Assembly: GCF_000093085.1 (NCBI RefSeq)
Contig: NC_014219.1
Span: 744,001 to 808,000, forward strand
Direction of reading: 5' to 3'
From: [Bacillus] selenitireducens MLS10
Lineage (GTDB): Bacteria > Bacillota > Bacilli > Bacillales > Salisediminibacteriaceae
Length of the DNA: 64,000 nt
Shown: in pieces, positions 55,921 to 63,940 of the stretch
Layout: every line of letters starts with the position of its first letter
How positions within the stretch are numbered: position 1 is the first letter of the stretch
Program-made: the position numbers and the translations under genes
The notes under the pieces: generated by a model
Database searches by the model: none
The model's input: only the letters and a program-made list of their open reading frames with translations
Told to the model about the DNA's origin: nothing

Positions 55921-57126
55921 ATGGAGAAGCGGTGGGTCATCGCAGGCGGTGGTATTCACGGATTGGCGGCATGTGTTCATCTGGTCCGTTCAGGCACAGC
56001 GCGTGTGGAAGAGATTATGGTCATCGACCCTGAGGAGGACTATCTGATGAGCTGGGAACGAAAAGCGCAGCGTACTGGCATGACACATCTTCGTTCTCCT
56101 TCCGTGCACCATTTGGATCAGGATCCGTTCAGTCTGCAAAAATATGCCCACGAACAAGAGATGAACCGCCACCTGAAAGGACGTTACAAGCGCCCCTCCT
56201 TGGCGCTCTTCGGGCAGCACGCTGAATGGCTGATCACGTCACTGGGGCTTCGCCGTGCCTACCGACAGGACGACGTGCGTGGACTCCTGCGGAAGAAAGG
56301 AGGCGGCTACACGGTTCGCACTGCAAAGGGCGCCGTGATCCGCTGCGGGCATGTCATCGTGGCGACGGGGATGCTGCACCGGGCATCGTGGCCGGAATGG
56401 GCAAAGAAAATCAACCGCGTATCTCCCGGTAAGGTGCAACATCTTCTTTCGTCACACGACTATGATCCGGCACAGGTCAAGCCGCCCGTTCTCGTTGTCG
56501 GTGGTGGCATTTCCGCAAGTCAGACGGCGCTGCTTTGGAGCACCGTCTATCCCGGGGAAGTGACGCTTCTCAGGCGAAGCTCTCCTGACCTCTCAGACTT
56601 TGACAGTGATCCGGGATGGCTTGGTCCGAAATATATGAACCGCTTTGTTCAAGAGGCCGATCCGGTGAAACGGCACCTGATGATTCAGGAAGCGAGAAGG
56701 ACGGGCTCTTTACCCGGCTTTTTGCACCGTGAGCTGATGCGTAGCCAGGCGGAAGGACGGCTCACGATCCGTCAGGGAGAGGTGTCGTCTGTCTGCATGA
56801 AAGGCGGTGAAATGGCCTATCAGTGCGACGTGGAAGATGCAGGTTCCTGCGGATCGGTCATCCTTGCGACTGGCTATGAACCCGGTGTGCCGGTTCCGGA
56901 TTGGCTGGAGAGTTACAGTCTGCGCCACGGTCTGCCATTGTCCCCGAACAATACGCCGCTTCCGGACACGAATCTGATGTGGGATGAGAGTCTTTTTCTG
57001 ACGGGCCCCCTTGCAGAACTGATCCTCGGCCCGACATCACGGAATATTGCGGGAGCCAGAAAAGCCGCCTCTTTGATCGTGGCGGCGACAAAAGCAGAAG
57101 ATCCGGAAGAAGCCGTGTCCGTCTGA
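55921..57126 (+). CDS. SidA/IucD-like flavin monooxygenase
   Basis: 401 residues from ATG 55921; AAGGAGTG lies upstream and a longer frame begins in the rpsN2 terminator. FAD motif VIAGGGIHGLAACVHL at the N-terminus, NADPH motif VLVVGGGISASQTALL near residue 185, and the ATGYEP motif near residue 315 follow the order of N-hydroxylating monooxygenases of siderophore pathways. No peptide-synthetase or siderophore genes are nearby, so the substrate is unknown. The Zur unit precedes it but a terminator separates them. Confidence 0.75.
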   Translation: MEKRWVIAGGGIHGLAACVHLVRSGTARVEEIMVIDPEEDYLMSWERKAQRTGMTHLRSPSVHHLDQDPFSLQKYAHEQEMNRHLKGRYKRPSLALFGQHAEWLITSLGLRRAYRQDDVRGLLRKKGGGYTVRTAKGAVIRCGHVIVATGMLHRASWPEWAKKINRVSPGKVQHLLSSHDYDPAQVKPPVLVVGGGISASQTALLWSTVYPGEVTLLRRSSPDLSDFDSDPGWLGPKYMNRFVQEADPVKRHLMIQEARRTGSLPGFLHRELMRSQAEGRLTIRQGEVSSVCMKGGEMAYQCDVEDAGSCGSVILATGYEPGVPVPDWLESYSLRHGLPLSPNNTPLPDTNLMWDESLFLTGPLAELILGPTSRNIAGARKAASLIVAATKAEDPEEAVSV

Positions 57127-57198
57127 GCAGGCGCTTTCTTATACAAACCTTCCTGATGTGTTGTACAATATGGAAAACAAAGTCTGGAGGGGATGATC

Positions 57199-58551
57199 AT
57201 GGCAGGCAAGAGCTTCAAATTTCCGGCAAGACTGAGGAGTTATCTGTATTTCCGCAAGGATCCGATCGGCTTTTTTATGAACATGCAAGGGGATGGAGAC
57301 ATCGTCTTTCTTGATACAGGTGTGATGCCGACCTATGTCGTCAACGGGGCGTCATATTTGCAGGAGATCCTCGTAACGAAGGATGCATCGTTTCGTAAGG
57401 GGAGGCCGTCGAACGTTTTGAAGCGGACGATCGGGGACGGGCTTCTGACAACGGAGAAGACGGCGCACAAGATTCAGAAATCCGGCATGCAGCCGGTGTT
57501 TTACAAAGACCGGCTGAAGCGCTACGCGGAGGTGATGGTGTCAGATGCCAAAGAGACGGTTCGCGGGCTGCACGATGATAAGGAGATCCGCATGGATGAC
57601 GAGATGATGGCACTCACGCTGTCGGTGATTTCGAAGGTGATGTTTGCCACCGATGCCGGCACGAGGAAGAAGAAGCTTGCCGATGCAGTGAACGTGACGA
57701 TTCATCAGTCGGCCAGGAACCTCTTCTCCCCGGTGCTCCTGCCGATGAGTGTCCCGACGAAAGGAAACCGGGATCACAGCAAGGCCATTCGGGTGCTTGA
57801 AGAGGAAGTCCATGCGATTCTCAAAGAGGCAAGGCGGAATCCTGACGCCTATAAGGAAACGATGATCGGACTTCTGATGGATGCGAAGGCCCTCGATGAA
57901 CAAGGGCTGATCACCGATCAGGAACTCCGAGATCAGATGATGACGATGCTCCTTGCCGGCCATGAGACTTCAGCGAACCTTCTGACCTGGATCTTTTATC
58001 TGCTTGCGGAGCATCCGGATGTGGCAAGGAAGCTGCAAGAAGAAGTGGATCAGGTCGATCTGACTGAGGATCCCTTTGCCGCGACCCGCTCTTTGCCTTA
58101 CACCCATCAGGTAATCAAAGAAACGCTTCGCCTCTATCCGCCTGCCTGGCTGATCTACCGGGAAGCGGATGAGGATGTGGAGCTGAGCGGCAAGACGTAC
58201 AAAGAAGGCACGGTCTTCATGATGTCGACGTACGCCATACACCGGAACCCCGACGTATTCGATGACCCGGAGGCCTTCCGACCTGACCGCTTTGCCGGGG
58301 ATCAGGAGAAGAACCTGCCGCCGTTTACGTATATCCCGTTCGGAGCCGGATCGAGGAGCTGTATCGGCTACCGGTTTGCGATGATGGAGACGGCTCTGAT
58401 CCTGGCCGTTATTGCCAAGTCCTATCATTTTGAGCGCGCGGGTACCGAGACGATTAAAGGGGATCCGCTCATTTCTCTTCGTGTGAAAGACGGCCTCAGA
58501 ATGATTGCCAAAGAGCGAAAGCAGACCAAGATTCCTGAAAAAAGCAGTTGA
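57199..58551 (+). CDS. cytochrome P450
   Basis: 450 residues from ATG 57199; GGAGGGG fits this start better than the ATG at 57193. The I-helix oxygen-binding motif is LLAGHETSANL, the ExxR motif ETLRLYPPAW, and the heme loop FGAGSRSCIG. The N-terminus lacks a membrane anchor, so it is soluble. The class resembles CYP102-like/CYP4-type bacterial P450s without a reductase domain. It may pair with the monooxygenase gene 73 bases upstream, but no pathway is visible. Confidence 0.93.
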   Translation: MAGKSFKFPARLRSYLYFRKDPIGFFMNMQGDGDIVFLDTGVMPTYVVNGASYLQEILVTKDASFRKGRPSNVLKRTIGDGLLTTEKTAHKIQKSGMQPVFYKDRLKRYAEVMVSDAKETVRGLHDDKEIRMDDEMMALTLSVISKVMFATDAGTRKKKLADAVNVTIHQSARNLFSPVLLPMSVPTKGNRDHSKAIRVLEEEVHAILKEARRNPDAYKETMIGLLMDAKALDEQGLITDQELRDQMMTMLLAGHETSANLLTWIFYLLAEHPDVARKLQEEVDQVDLTEDPFAATRSLPYTHQVIKETLRLYPPAWLIYREADEDVELSGKTYKEGTVFMMSTYAIHRNPDVFDDPEAFRPDRFAGDQEKNLPPFTYIPFGAGSRSCIGYRFAMMETALILAVIAKSYHFERAGTETIKGDPLISLRVKDGLRMIAKERKQTKIPEKSS

Positions 58552-58586
58552 CAGCTACCATCATGATTCATGATATGCAGATGTAA

Positions 58587-58624
58587 ACAGGGGCGCCCCG
58601 ATGATCGGAGCACCCCTGTTTTTT
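58587..58624. terminator. terminator after the P450 gene
   Basis: ACAGGGG (58587-58593) with an inner CGC/GAG-flanked CCGATGATCGG stem pairs with CCCCTGT (58613-58619), then T6. It lies between convergent genes. Confidence 0.8.
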
Positions 58625-58638
58625 ATTTAGAAATCCGA

Positions 58639-59369
58639 TCATTCATCATCAAACGCTTCACTGACTTTCCACTCTTCCCATACCTTACCGACAAGGGCAG
58701 GACGGGGCTTCAGCGTCTTCTTGCCAGGCTTCCATCCGGCAGGTGTCGCTTCAGAACCGTTAGAATTGCGAACGTGCTGGAATGCTTTGATTTGTCGAAT
58801 CGTTTCATTTACATTGCGGCCGACAGGCGGCGTCAGGACTTCAAATCCCTGCACAATCCCGTCGGGATCAATAATGAAGCGCCGCGGGTTTCAACGCCGC
58901 TGTCTTCATCATAAATGCCGTACAAACGGCCGATGGAACCGTCCTGATCACTGAGCATCGGGAACGGAATATCTTTGCCGATCATTTTGGACAGTTCGGT
59001 GTCATTCCAGATCTTGTGCACAAACATGCTGTCTACGCTGACGGACAGAACCTGTACGTCCATCTCTTCAAATTCATCATTTTTTTCTGCAACTGCAGAA
59101 ACTTCGGTCGCTCAAACGAATGTGAAGTCACCCGGATAGAAGCAGAGTGACACCCACTTCCCTTTGTAATCAGACAGACTCACATTGGTGAATTCACCGT
59201 TGTGGTATGCCGGTGCTGAAAAATCCGGTGCTTCTTTTCCTACTCGAATCATCTGCATGTCCTCCTTCTGTTCGGTGGCTTCGGATGCGGGTGCATCTGA
59301 AACAGCCTCCTGTTTCGGTTTGTTTTTGATCTTGGGTCTCTCACAACCCGGGTCGATGCTGTCTGGCAT
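58639..59369 (-). CDS. selenocysteine-type peroxiredoxin (UGA at catalytic position) with a 1-nt frameshift
   Basis: From the ATG at 59369 (GAAGGAGGG upstream) a ~36-residue Lys/Pro/Glu-rich extension precedes the AhpC-like domain: [29 protein letters not shown], then TGA (59112-59114), then [14 protein letters not shown] in the same frame. The TGA stands exactly where AhpC has the peroxidatic Cys (FTFVCPTEV). A hairpin with a GU-containing loop starts ten bases later. Downstream, [15 protein letters not shown] and [13 protein letters not shown] are normal. Near 58880 one base is missing (CGCGGCGC for CGCGGCCGC), after which the frame [20 protein letters not shown] continues to the end. The usual resolving Cys before PAGWKPG is Thr. 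Confidence 0.8.
59084..59114 (-). promoter_or_regulatory. SECIS-like element at the in-frame UGA
   Basis: On the minus strand UGA is followed by ten bases and then UUUCUGC-AGUU-GCAGAAA (59101-59084): a perfect 7-bp stem with a four-base loop containing GU. Bacterial SECIS hairpins have this distance and an apical GU recognised by SelB. Confidence 0.7.
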
Positions 59370-59470
59370 ATGCAAACCCTCCTTCAGTAAACAGAGACCG
59401 GTGTAACCGGCCACCTGTGAACAGTATAACAAGGGGATATGAAATCCCTGTGAAGCGAGTGTGTGATTCA

Positions 59471-59650
59471 TGCGAAACTTTAGAACAGTTATTAAGTAGG
59501 ATGCATGCTAATTTGGTGAACGAATTGATGTTCGCTGACAGTGGGTGTCAGTGGAAGTTGGATAATAGAAGATATCGGGAAGTCAAAACCACTTTTGTAT
59601 AGCATTTCAATAGTGTAGATAGTAAAATATTCCTTGAGAGGTGTTGTCAA
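59471..59650. other. left border of the AT-rich island, no gene supported
   Basis: Base composition drops from GC-rich to AT-rich here. A 61-codon plus-strand frame (59417-59602) lacks a ribosome site and is not accepted. Confidence 0.5.
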
Positions 59651-59875
59651 ATGAGGGACGGGATAGGGCTGTTTGATCATAAGCGTGAAGAACTTTGTGT
59701 TGGAGATGCCGTATATCTAGTGAAGCATCAACAAACAGGTATTGTTTCGTTTAACCCTTCAGAGGCCGTATTTTATGTGCGAAATGAAATGGGGCCGATC
59801 ACGGATTTGAAACCTGACGATCCAGAAAGTAAATACATCGAATTGATCTCGAGGAATGAAGGTGATTCATCTTGA
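59651..59875 (+). CDS. small protein preceding the helicase, unknown
   Basis: 74 residues, GAGAGGTG upstream of the ATG. Predicted strand-rich: LFDHKREELCVGDAVYLVKHQQTG and FYVRNEMGPITDL. It resembles a small beta-barrel, but I recognise no family. It overlaps the helicase start by four bases (TTGA), so the two are translationally coupled and probably work together. Codon use is AT-rich like the helicase. Confidence 0.7.
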   Translation: MRDGIGLFDHKREELCVGDAVYLVKHQQTGIVSFNPSEAVFYVRNEMGPITDLKPDDPESKYIELISRNEGDSS

Positions 59876-62688
59876 ACGAAGATCAAAAGCTCATTGTCAA
59901 TTCAGGTCATGCAAATATGTTAAATGAATTAATCGATTCCATGAAGACATGCAATAGTTTTTATTTTAGCGTTGCATTCGTTAATTTTAGTGGATTACAA
60001 CTGTTGCTTGATCCGTTAAAAGAGGCGCAAGACCGAGGAATCAAGGGTCGAATTCTCACATCGACTTACTTGAATTTCACTGATCCAAAAGCGTTACAAA
60101 AAATGAAAGAATTCGACCATCTTGACCTGAAAGTGTTTGTGACAGATAAAGAGGTGGGATTTCATACGAAAGTGTACATATTTGAATACGATGATTATGA
60201 CAAAGTCATCATTGGTTCATCGAATCTCACCCAAAGTGCATTAAAAAGTAATATTGAATGGAATGTGGAGATTATCTCGAAGCAAGACGGCGCCTTTATT
60301 GAGAATGTCAGGCGTGAATTTGATCGTCTATGGAACGATAGTTTCGTCGCGGATCAGAAATTATTGGATGATTATGCAGCGTATATTCGTGATTTACCAA
60401 CGATCGATGCAAAGAAATCACTCATTTTCGAGAAACCGGATTACATTACGCAAAATCGGATGCAGCAACGAGCTGTGGAGAATTTAGAACGCATTCGATC
60501 CCATGGGGAACAGCGAGCGCTTGTGATTGCTGCGACAGGGACCGGGAAGACCTATATGTCAGCATTCCATGTAAGAGACATCGAACCAAAGAAGTTATTG
60601 TTTCTCGTTCATCGGGGAGAAATTCTACGTAAAGCGCTGGCATCATTTGAATTATTAATCCCCGCTCAACTCGGGAAGACCTGTGGGTACTATACAGGCG
60701 AGAAAAAGGATCGTGAGGCGGATTATTTGTTTGCGACGATCCAAACGATGCAAAGGCATTATCAAGATTTTGAGCCTGACGAGTTTGACTATATCATCGT
60801 TGATGAGGCACATCATGCGACTGCTCCGTCCTATCAACGGGTCATCGATTATTTTAACCCGAACTTTATGCTAGGCATGACTGCGACACCTGAGCGAAGT
60901 GATCACTTGAGTGTGTTTGAATTATTTGATCATAATGTTGCTGTAGAAGTTAGGCTTCATGAAGCGCTAGACGATGAATTAGTGATTCCATTTCATTACT
61001 TTGGGATCACAGATATTGATGAAGTGGATTTAAGTGATATTGATATTGATAATTTGTCTGAAGTCACGAAAAGGCTTCAGGTACATCAACGAGTGGATTT
61101 CATCATCGAGAATATGCAGTTTTATGGCTATGACGGGGACACTCGAAAATGCCTCGGCTTTTGCGCGAGTATTGAACATGCCAAGTATATGACCGAAGCA
61201 TTTAATCAAAGAGGGATTCCAAGCGTGCATCTTTCAGGTCATGATGATGACCGCATGCGTGAGGCAACGATGAATCGACTTGAGTCCGATGAGGATGAAC
61301 TAGAGGTCATTTTCACCGTTGATATCTTTAATGAAGGTGTCGATCTCCCAAGCGTCAACTCTGTGTTAATGCTACGTCCAACGAATTCGCCGATTATTTT
61401 CATTCAACAGCTTGGGCGAGGTCTGCGGAAACACCCAGATAAATCCTTCTTGACGGTACTTGATTTTATCGGCAATCATAATCGCACCTTCCTCATTGCC
61501 ATTGCGTTAAACGGGAGTCGTTTCTACGATAAAGACAGTTTAAAAGTAGCTGTATCGACGGATTTTGCAAACATACCTGGTGCTACTCATATTCAAATGG
61601 ATGAAATCTCAAAAGAACGGATCTTGGCCCAAATCGATCAAGAGAATTTTAATTCTATGCAATATTTGAAAGATGAGTACAATGAGTTTAAGCAGTTGCG
61701 AAATGGGAAGCCACCCTATTTTTTGGTCGATTATTTTACGTATGATGGTTCCCCGGATCCTGTAAAATTCATTGCAAAAAAACAGCATTATCTTGATTTT
61801 GTCGCATCGCTTGAACGGGACAATCAGTTAAAAGCGATGATGCAGGATGTTCATTTTGACAAAGCATTAAAAAATCTCTCGAAAAAGCTGCCTATCAAAC
61901 GAATTCATGACTTTGTGATAATTCGCTATTTGCTCGATCACGATCAAATTACTTTGCAAACGGCGAAAACAGAGATTCTTAAGCATGTTCAAAGTGTGGA
62001 TGAAGATACGGTTTTGCATGCGTTCGAAATGCTCAATCAAGATTATTTGGACCATATTAAGAAAACGCATGAATTAAAGCTTGCTGAGTTTGACGGTGAA
62101 GCGACATTGACAAGAACCGAAGCATTTGCGGCGATTTTAGAAGATGAGTCTTCACGACGATATATTGAAGATGCTCTTCACTATGGTTTGCTTCGCTACG
62201 AACGTGAATTTCATGACGCAAACTATGGTGTTCCACATTTTAAACTCTATGAACAGTATCAAATGGTGGATGCAGCGCAGCTTTCTAATTACCGAAAAAC
62301 ACATTCAGCTTTTCGAGGATCAGGTTTGCTTAAGAATGGCAAGGAATTCTTTCTCTTTATTGACCTGCATAAAGAAGCGGATATTGATGAACGAATTAAT
62401 TATCAAGACAAGTTTATCGATCGCAAGACCTTTCAATGGCAAAGTCAAAATAGCACACGGCAACAGTCTGAGGTCGGCCAACAGATCATGTATAATCGTC
62501 AACACGGCGTTCGTCTTCATTTATTTGTAAGGAAATATCGTGAGATTGATTCAAAAAGAGAACCTTATATTTATATTGGAATTGGCGACACGATCGAAGC
62601 TTACGGAGAACAGCCGATTACGGCTATGTTAAATCTAACGCATGAAGTACCTCAAAGTCTCTATGTGGAATTCACAGAAAAAGTCTAG
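59872..62688 (+). CDS. PLD-nuclease / DEAD-like helicase / DUF3427 protein
   Basis: 938 residues from TTG 59872 (AAGGTGAT upstream). Residues ~10-180 are a phospholipase-D-type domain with one HxK motif, VGFHTKVYIFE, then GSSNLTQSAL. A superfamily 2 helicase follows: motif I AATGTGKTYM, II VDEAHH, III GMTATPER, and VI QQLGRGLRKHPDK near residue 530. The C-terminal ~350 residues match the DUF3427 region, including LKNGKEFFLFIDLHKE. This architecture is found in restriction-like and defence loci. It lies in an AT-rich block with a Nudix gene opposite. Confidence 0.85.
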   Translation: MNEDQKLIVNSGHANMLNELIDSMKTCNSFYFSVAFVNFSGLQLLLDPLKEAQDRGIKGRILTSTYLNFTDPKALQKMKEFDHLDLKVFVTDKEVGFHTKVYIFEYDDYDKVIIGSSNLTQSALKSNIEWNVEIISKQDGAFIENVRREFDRLWNDSFVADQKLLDDYAAYIRDLPTIDAKKSLIFEKPDYITQNRMQQRAVENLERIRSHGEQRALVIAATGTGKTYMSAFHVRDIEPKKLLFLVHRGEILRKALASFELLIPAQLGKTCGYYTGEKKDREADYLFATIQTMQRHYQDFEPDEFDYIIVDEAHHATAPSYQRVIDYFNPNFMLGMTATPERSDHLSVFELFDHNVAVEVRLHEALDDELVIPFHYFGITDIDEVDLSDIDIDNLSEVTKRLQVHQRVDFIIENMQFYGYDGDTRKCLGFCASIEHAKYMTEAFNQRGIPSVHLSGHDDDRMREATMNRLESDEDELEVIFTVDIFNEGVDLPSVNSVLMLRPTNSPIIFIQQLGRGLRKHPDKSFLTVLDFIGNHNRTFLIAIALNGSRFYDKDSLKVAVSTDFANIPGATHIQMDEISKERILAQIDQENFNSMQYLKDEYNEFKQLRNGKPPYFLVDYFTYDGSPDPVKFIAKKQHYLDFVASLERDNQLKAMMQDVHFDKALKNLSKKLPIKRIHDFVIIRYLLDHDQITLQTAKTEILKHVQSVDEDTVLHAFEMLNQDYLDHIKKTHELKLAEFDGEATLTRTEAFAAILEDESSRRYIEDALHYGLLRYEREFHDANYGVPHFKLYEQYQMVDAAQLSNYRKTHSAFRGSGLLKNGKEFFLFIDLHKEADIDERINYQDKFIDRKTFQWQSQNSTRQQSEVGQQIMYNRQHGVRLHLFVRKYREIDSKREPYIYIGIGDTIEAYGEQPITAMLNLTHEVPQSLYVEFTEKV

Positions 62689-62715
62689 CCGAGAATACCT
62701 CAGGCTAGACTTTTT
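62678..62715. terminator. bidirectional terminator, helicase / Nudix
   Basis: AAAAAGTCTAGCC (62678-62690) pairs with GGCTAGACTTTTT (62703-62715); both strands end in T5. Confidence 0.95.
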
Positions 62716-63100
62716 CTATTAGGGCTTCAACGGCAGGAATATCTGCAGGGGCCCATTTTAAAGAATCTAAGTTGTCTTTTTTGAGCCACATCAATTTTGC
62801 ATGCTCTTTTGGTTCTGGTGATCCTTCAACGATCGTCGCAGTGACGCAGATGAGTTCGATTATGAAGGTGTCATACTCATGTACATGTGTATGAAAAATC
62901 GAGCCAGCTTGAATTTTGCAGCCTAGTTCTTCATTGATTTCTCGTTCGAGGGCTTCATGAATCCGTTCATTGGTTTCAATTTTACCGCCAGGGAACTCCC
63001 ACATATTCGGTATGGCCATATCTGTTGAACGGAGCGCACATAAGATTTCTTGATCATCGTTTTCAATAATAGCGCCAACGACTTTCACTTGTTTCTTCAT
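62705..63100 (-). CDS. MutT-type Nudix hydrolase
   Basis: 131 residues. The Nudix box GGKIETNERIHEALEREINEELG is complete (GX5EX7REUXEEXG). WEFPGG precedes it, as in 8-oxo-dGTP pyrophosphatases. AAGGATG lies upstream of the ATG at 63100. It converges on the helicase gene, shares its terminator and its AT-rich composition, and Nudix genes are often found next to PLD-DUF3427 helicases. It may cleanse nucleotides or act on a modified nucleotide in the same system. Confidence 0.9.
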   Translation of the reverse strand: MKKQVKVVGAIIENDDQEILCALRSTDMAIPNMWEFPGGKIETNERIHEALEREINEELGCKIQAGSIFHTHVHEYDTFIIELICVTATIVEGSPEPKEHAKLMWLKKDNLDSLKWAPADIPAVEALIEKV

Positions 63101-63156
63101 GAATGAGGGACATCCTTTCTTTTCTCAAATTCATTAAACGAACAGCTATCAAAAGC

Positions 63157-63666
63157 TTACCCCAACCTCACCAGCTTCACAACAGCTATCACAATCGGAA
63201 TACCTGTTCCAAACAGGGTAACGGGCTGGATAAAGGCACTGAGTGCATGCGTGCGGCCGAGGCTGATCAGAATACTGTTTAACAGGATCAGCGCAAACAG
63301 AATCAGAACGACGGATTTGATGGTCTGGATCAGGGATCTCGAGATGCTGTAGGCTTCTTTGGCGTTTGCCTCTGTAATCGTGATCGGTTAATTATGGATA
63401 TGAGGAAACCGCTCCATGATATGCATGAACACAAACAGGGCAGCACCGGTGATCCAAAGGGCGACGAGGGTCCAGACAGATCCGAGACGGGTGACGGCTC
63501 CGGTGGCATCAAAGTGTGCAGGGATCTGATCGGGAAGGGACGGCCACATGATCAGAAGAAAGAAGCCGCCTGTCACATAAAGCAGAATGCTGAACAGACT
63601 CAGGAACTTTAAAAAAGCGGGCTGATGAAGGTCCTGGACCGGGATTTTCGGGCGTGGAGAAGGCAT
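63157..63666 (-). pseudogene. DUF1648 membrane protein with an in-frame stop
   Basis: The frame opens at the ATG at 63666 (AAAGGACG upstream) with three hydrophobic segments and the DUF1648 block WPSLPDQIPAHFDATGAV. A TAA (63388-63390) follows MERFPHIHN; the same frame goes on with PITITEANAKEAYSISRSL, two more membrane segments and a stop at 63157. Relatives have Tyr-Pro at this spot, so a TAT or TAC has become TAA. The family is of unknown function, often linked to peptide antibiotics or SdpI-like immunity. Confidence 0.75.
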
Positions 63667-63940
63667 CGTGTTTCGTCCTTTCAGTTTTTGTTTGCAGTCG
63701 GTTAATAGTAGTGTACCATTCTGCTTCAGGCACGTGTATCCGGATTTTTCTGGTGGTTCAACCCATTACATAAGACTCTATTTGCTCATTCATTCACGTA
63801 TAACATAAGTCATGACAGATACATAAAAATGAAATATTTATGAACATATAGACATGCATGTGAATATGCTGTAGGATTAAAACTATCAATACGAAGTCTC
63901 TCTGTGGTGTTGATTTGATCCGTCAGAAGAGAGATACATA
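63667..63940. other. intergenic leader region, AT-rich
   Basis: No coding frame with support. It precedes a c-di-GMP riboswitch and probably holds its promoter; no clear -35/-10 pair could be chosen. Confidence 0.5.

Noticed and set aside
59417-59602. 61-codon plus-strand frame at the island border
   Set aside because: No ribosome site, overlaps the start region of the peroxiredoxin gene on the other strand, and no recognisable domain.
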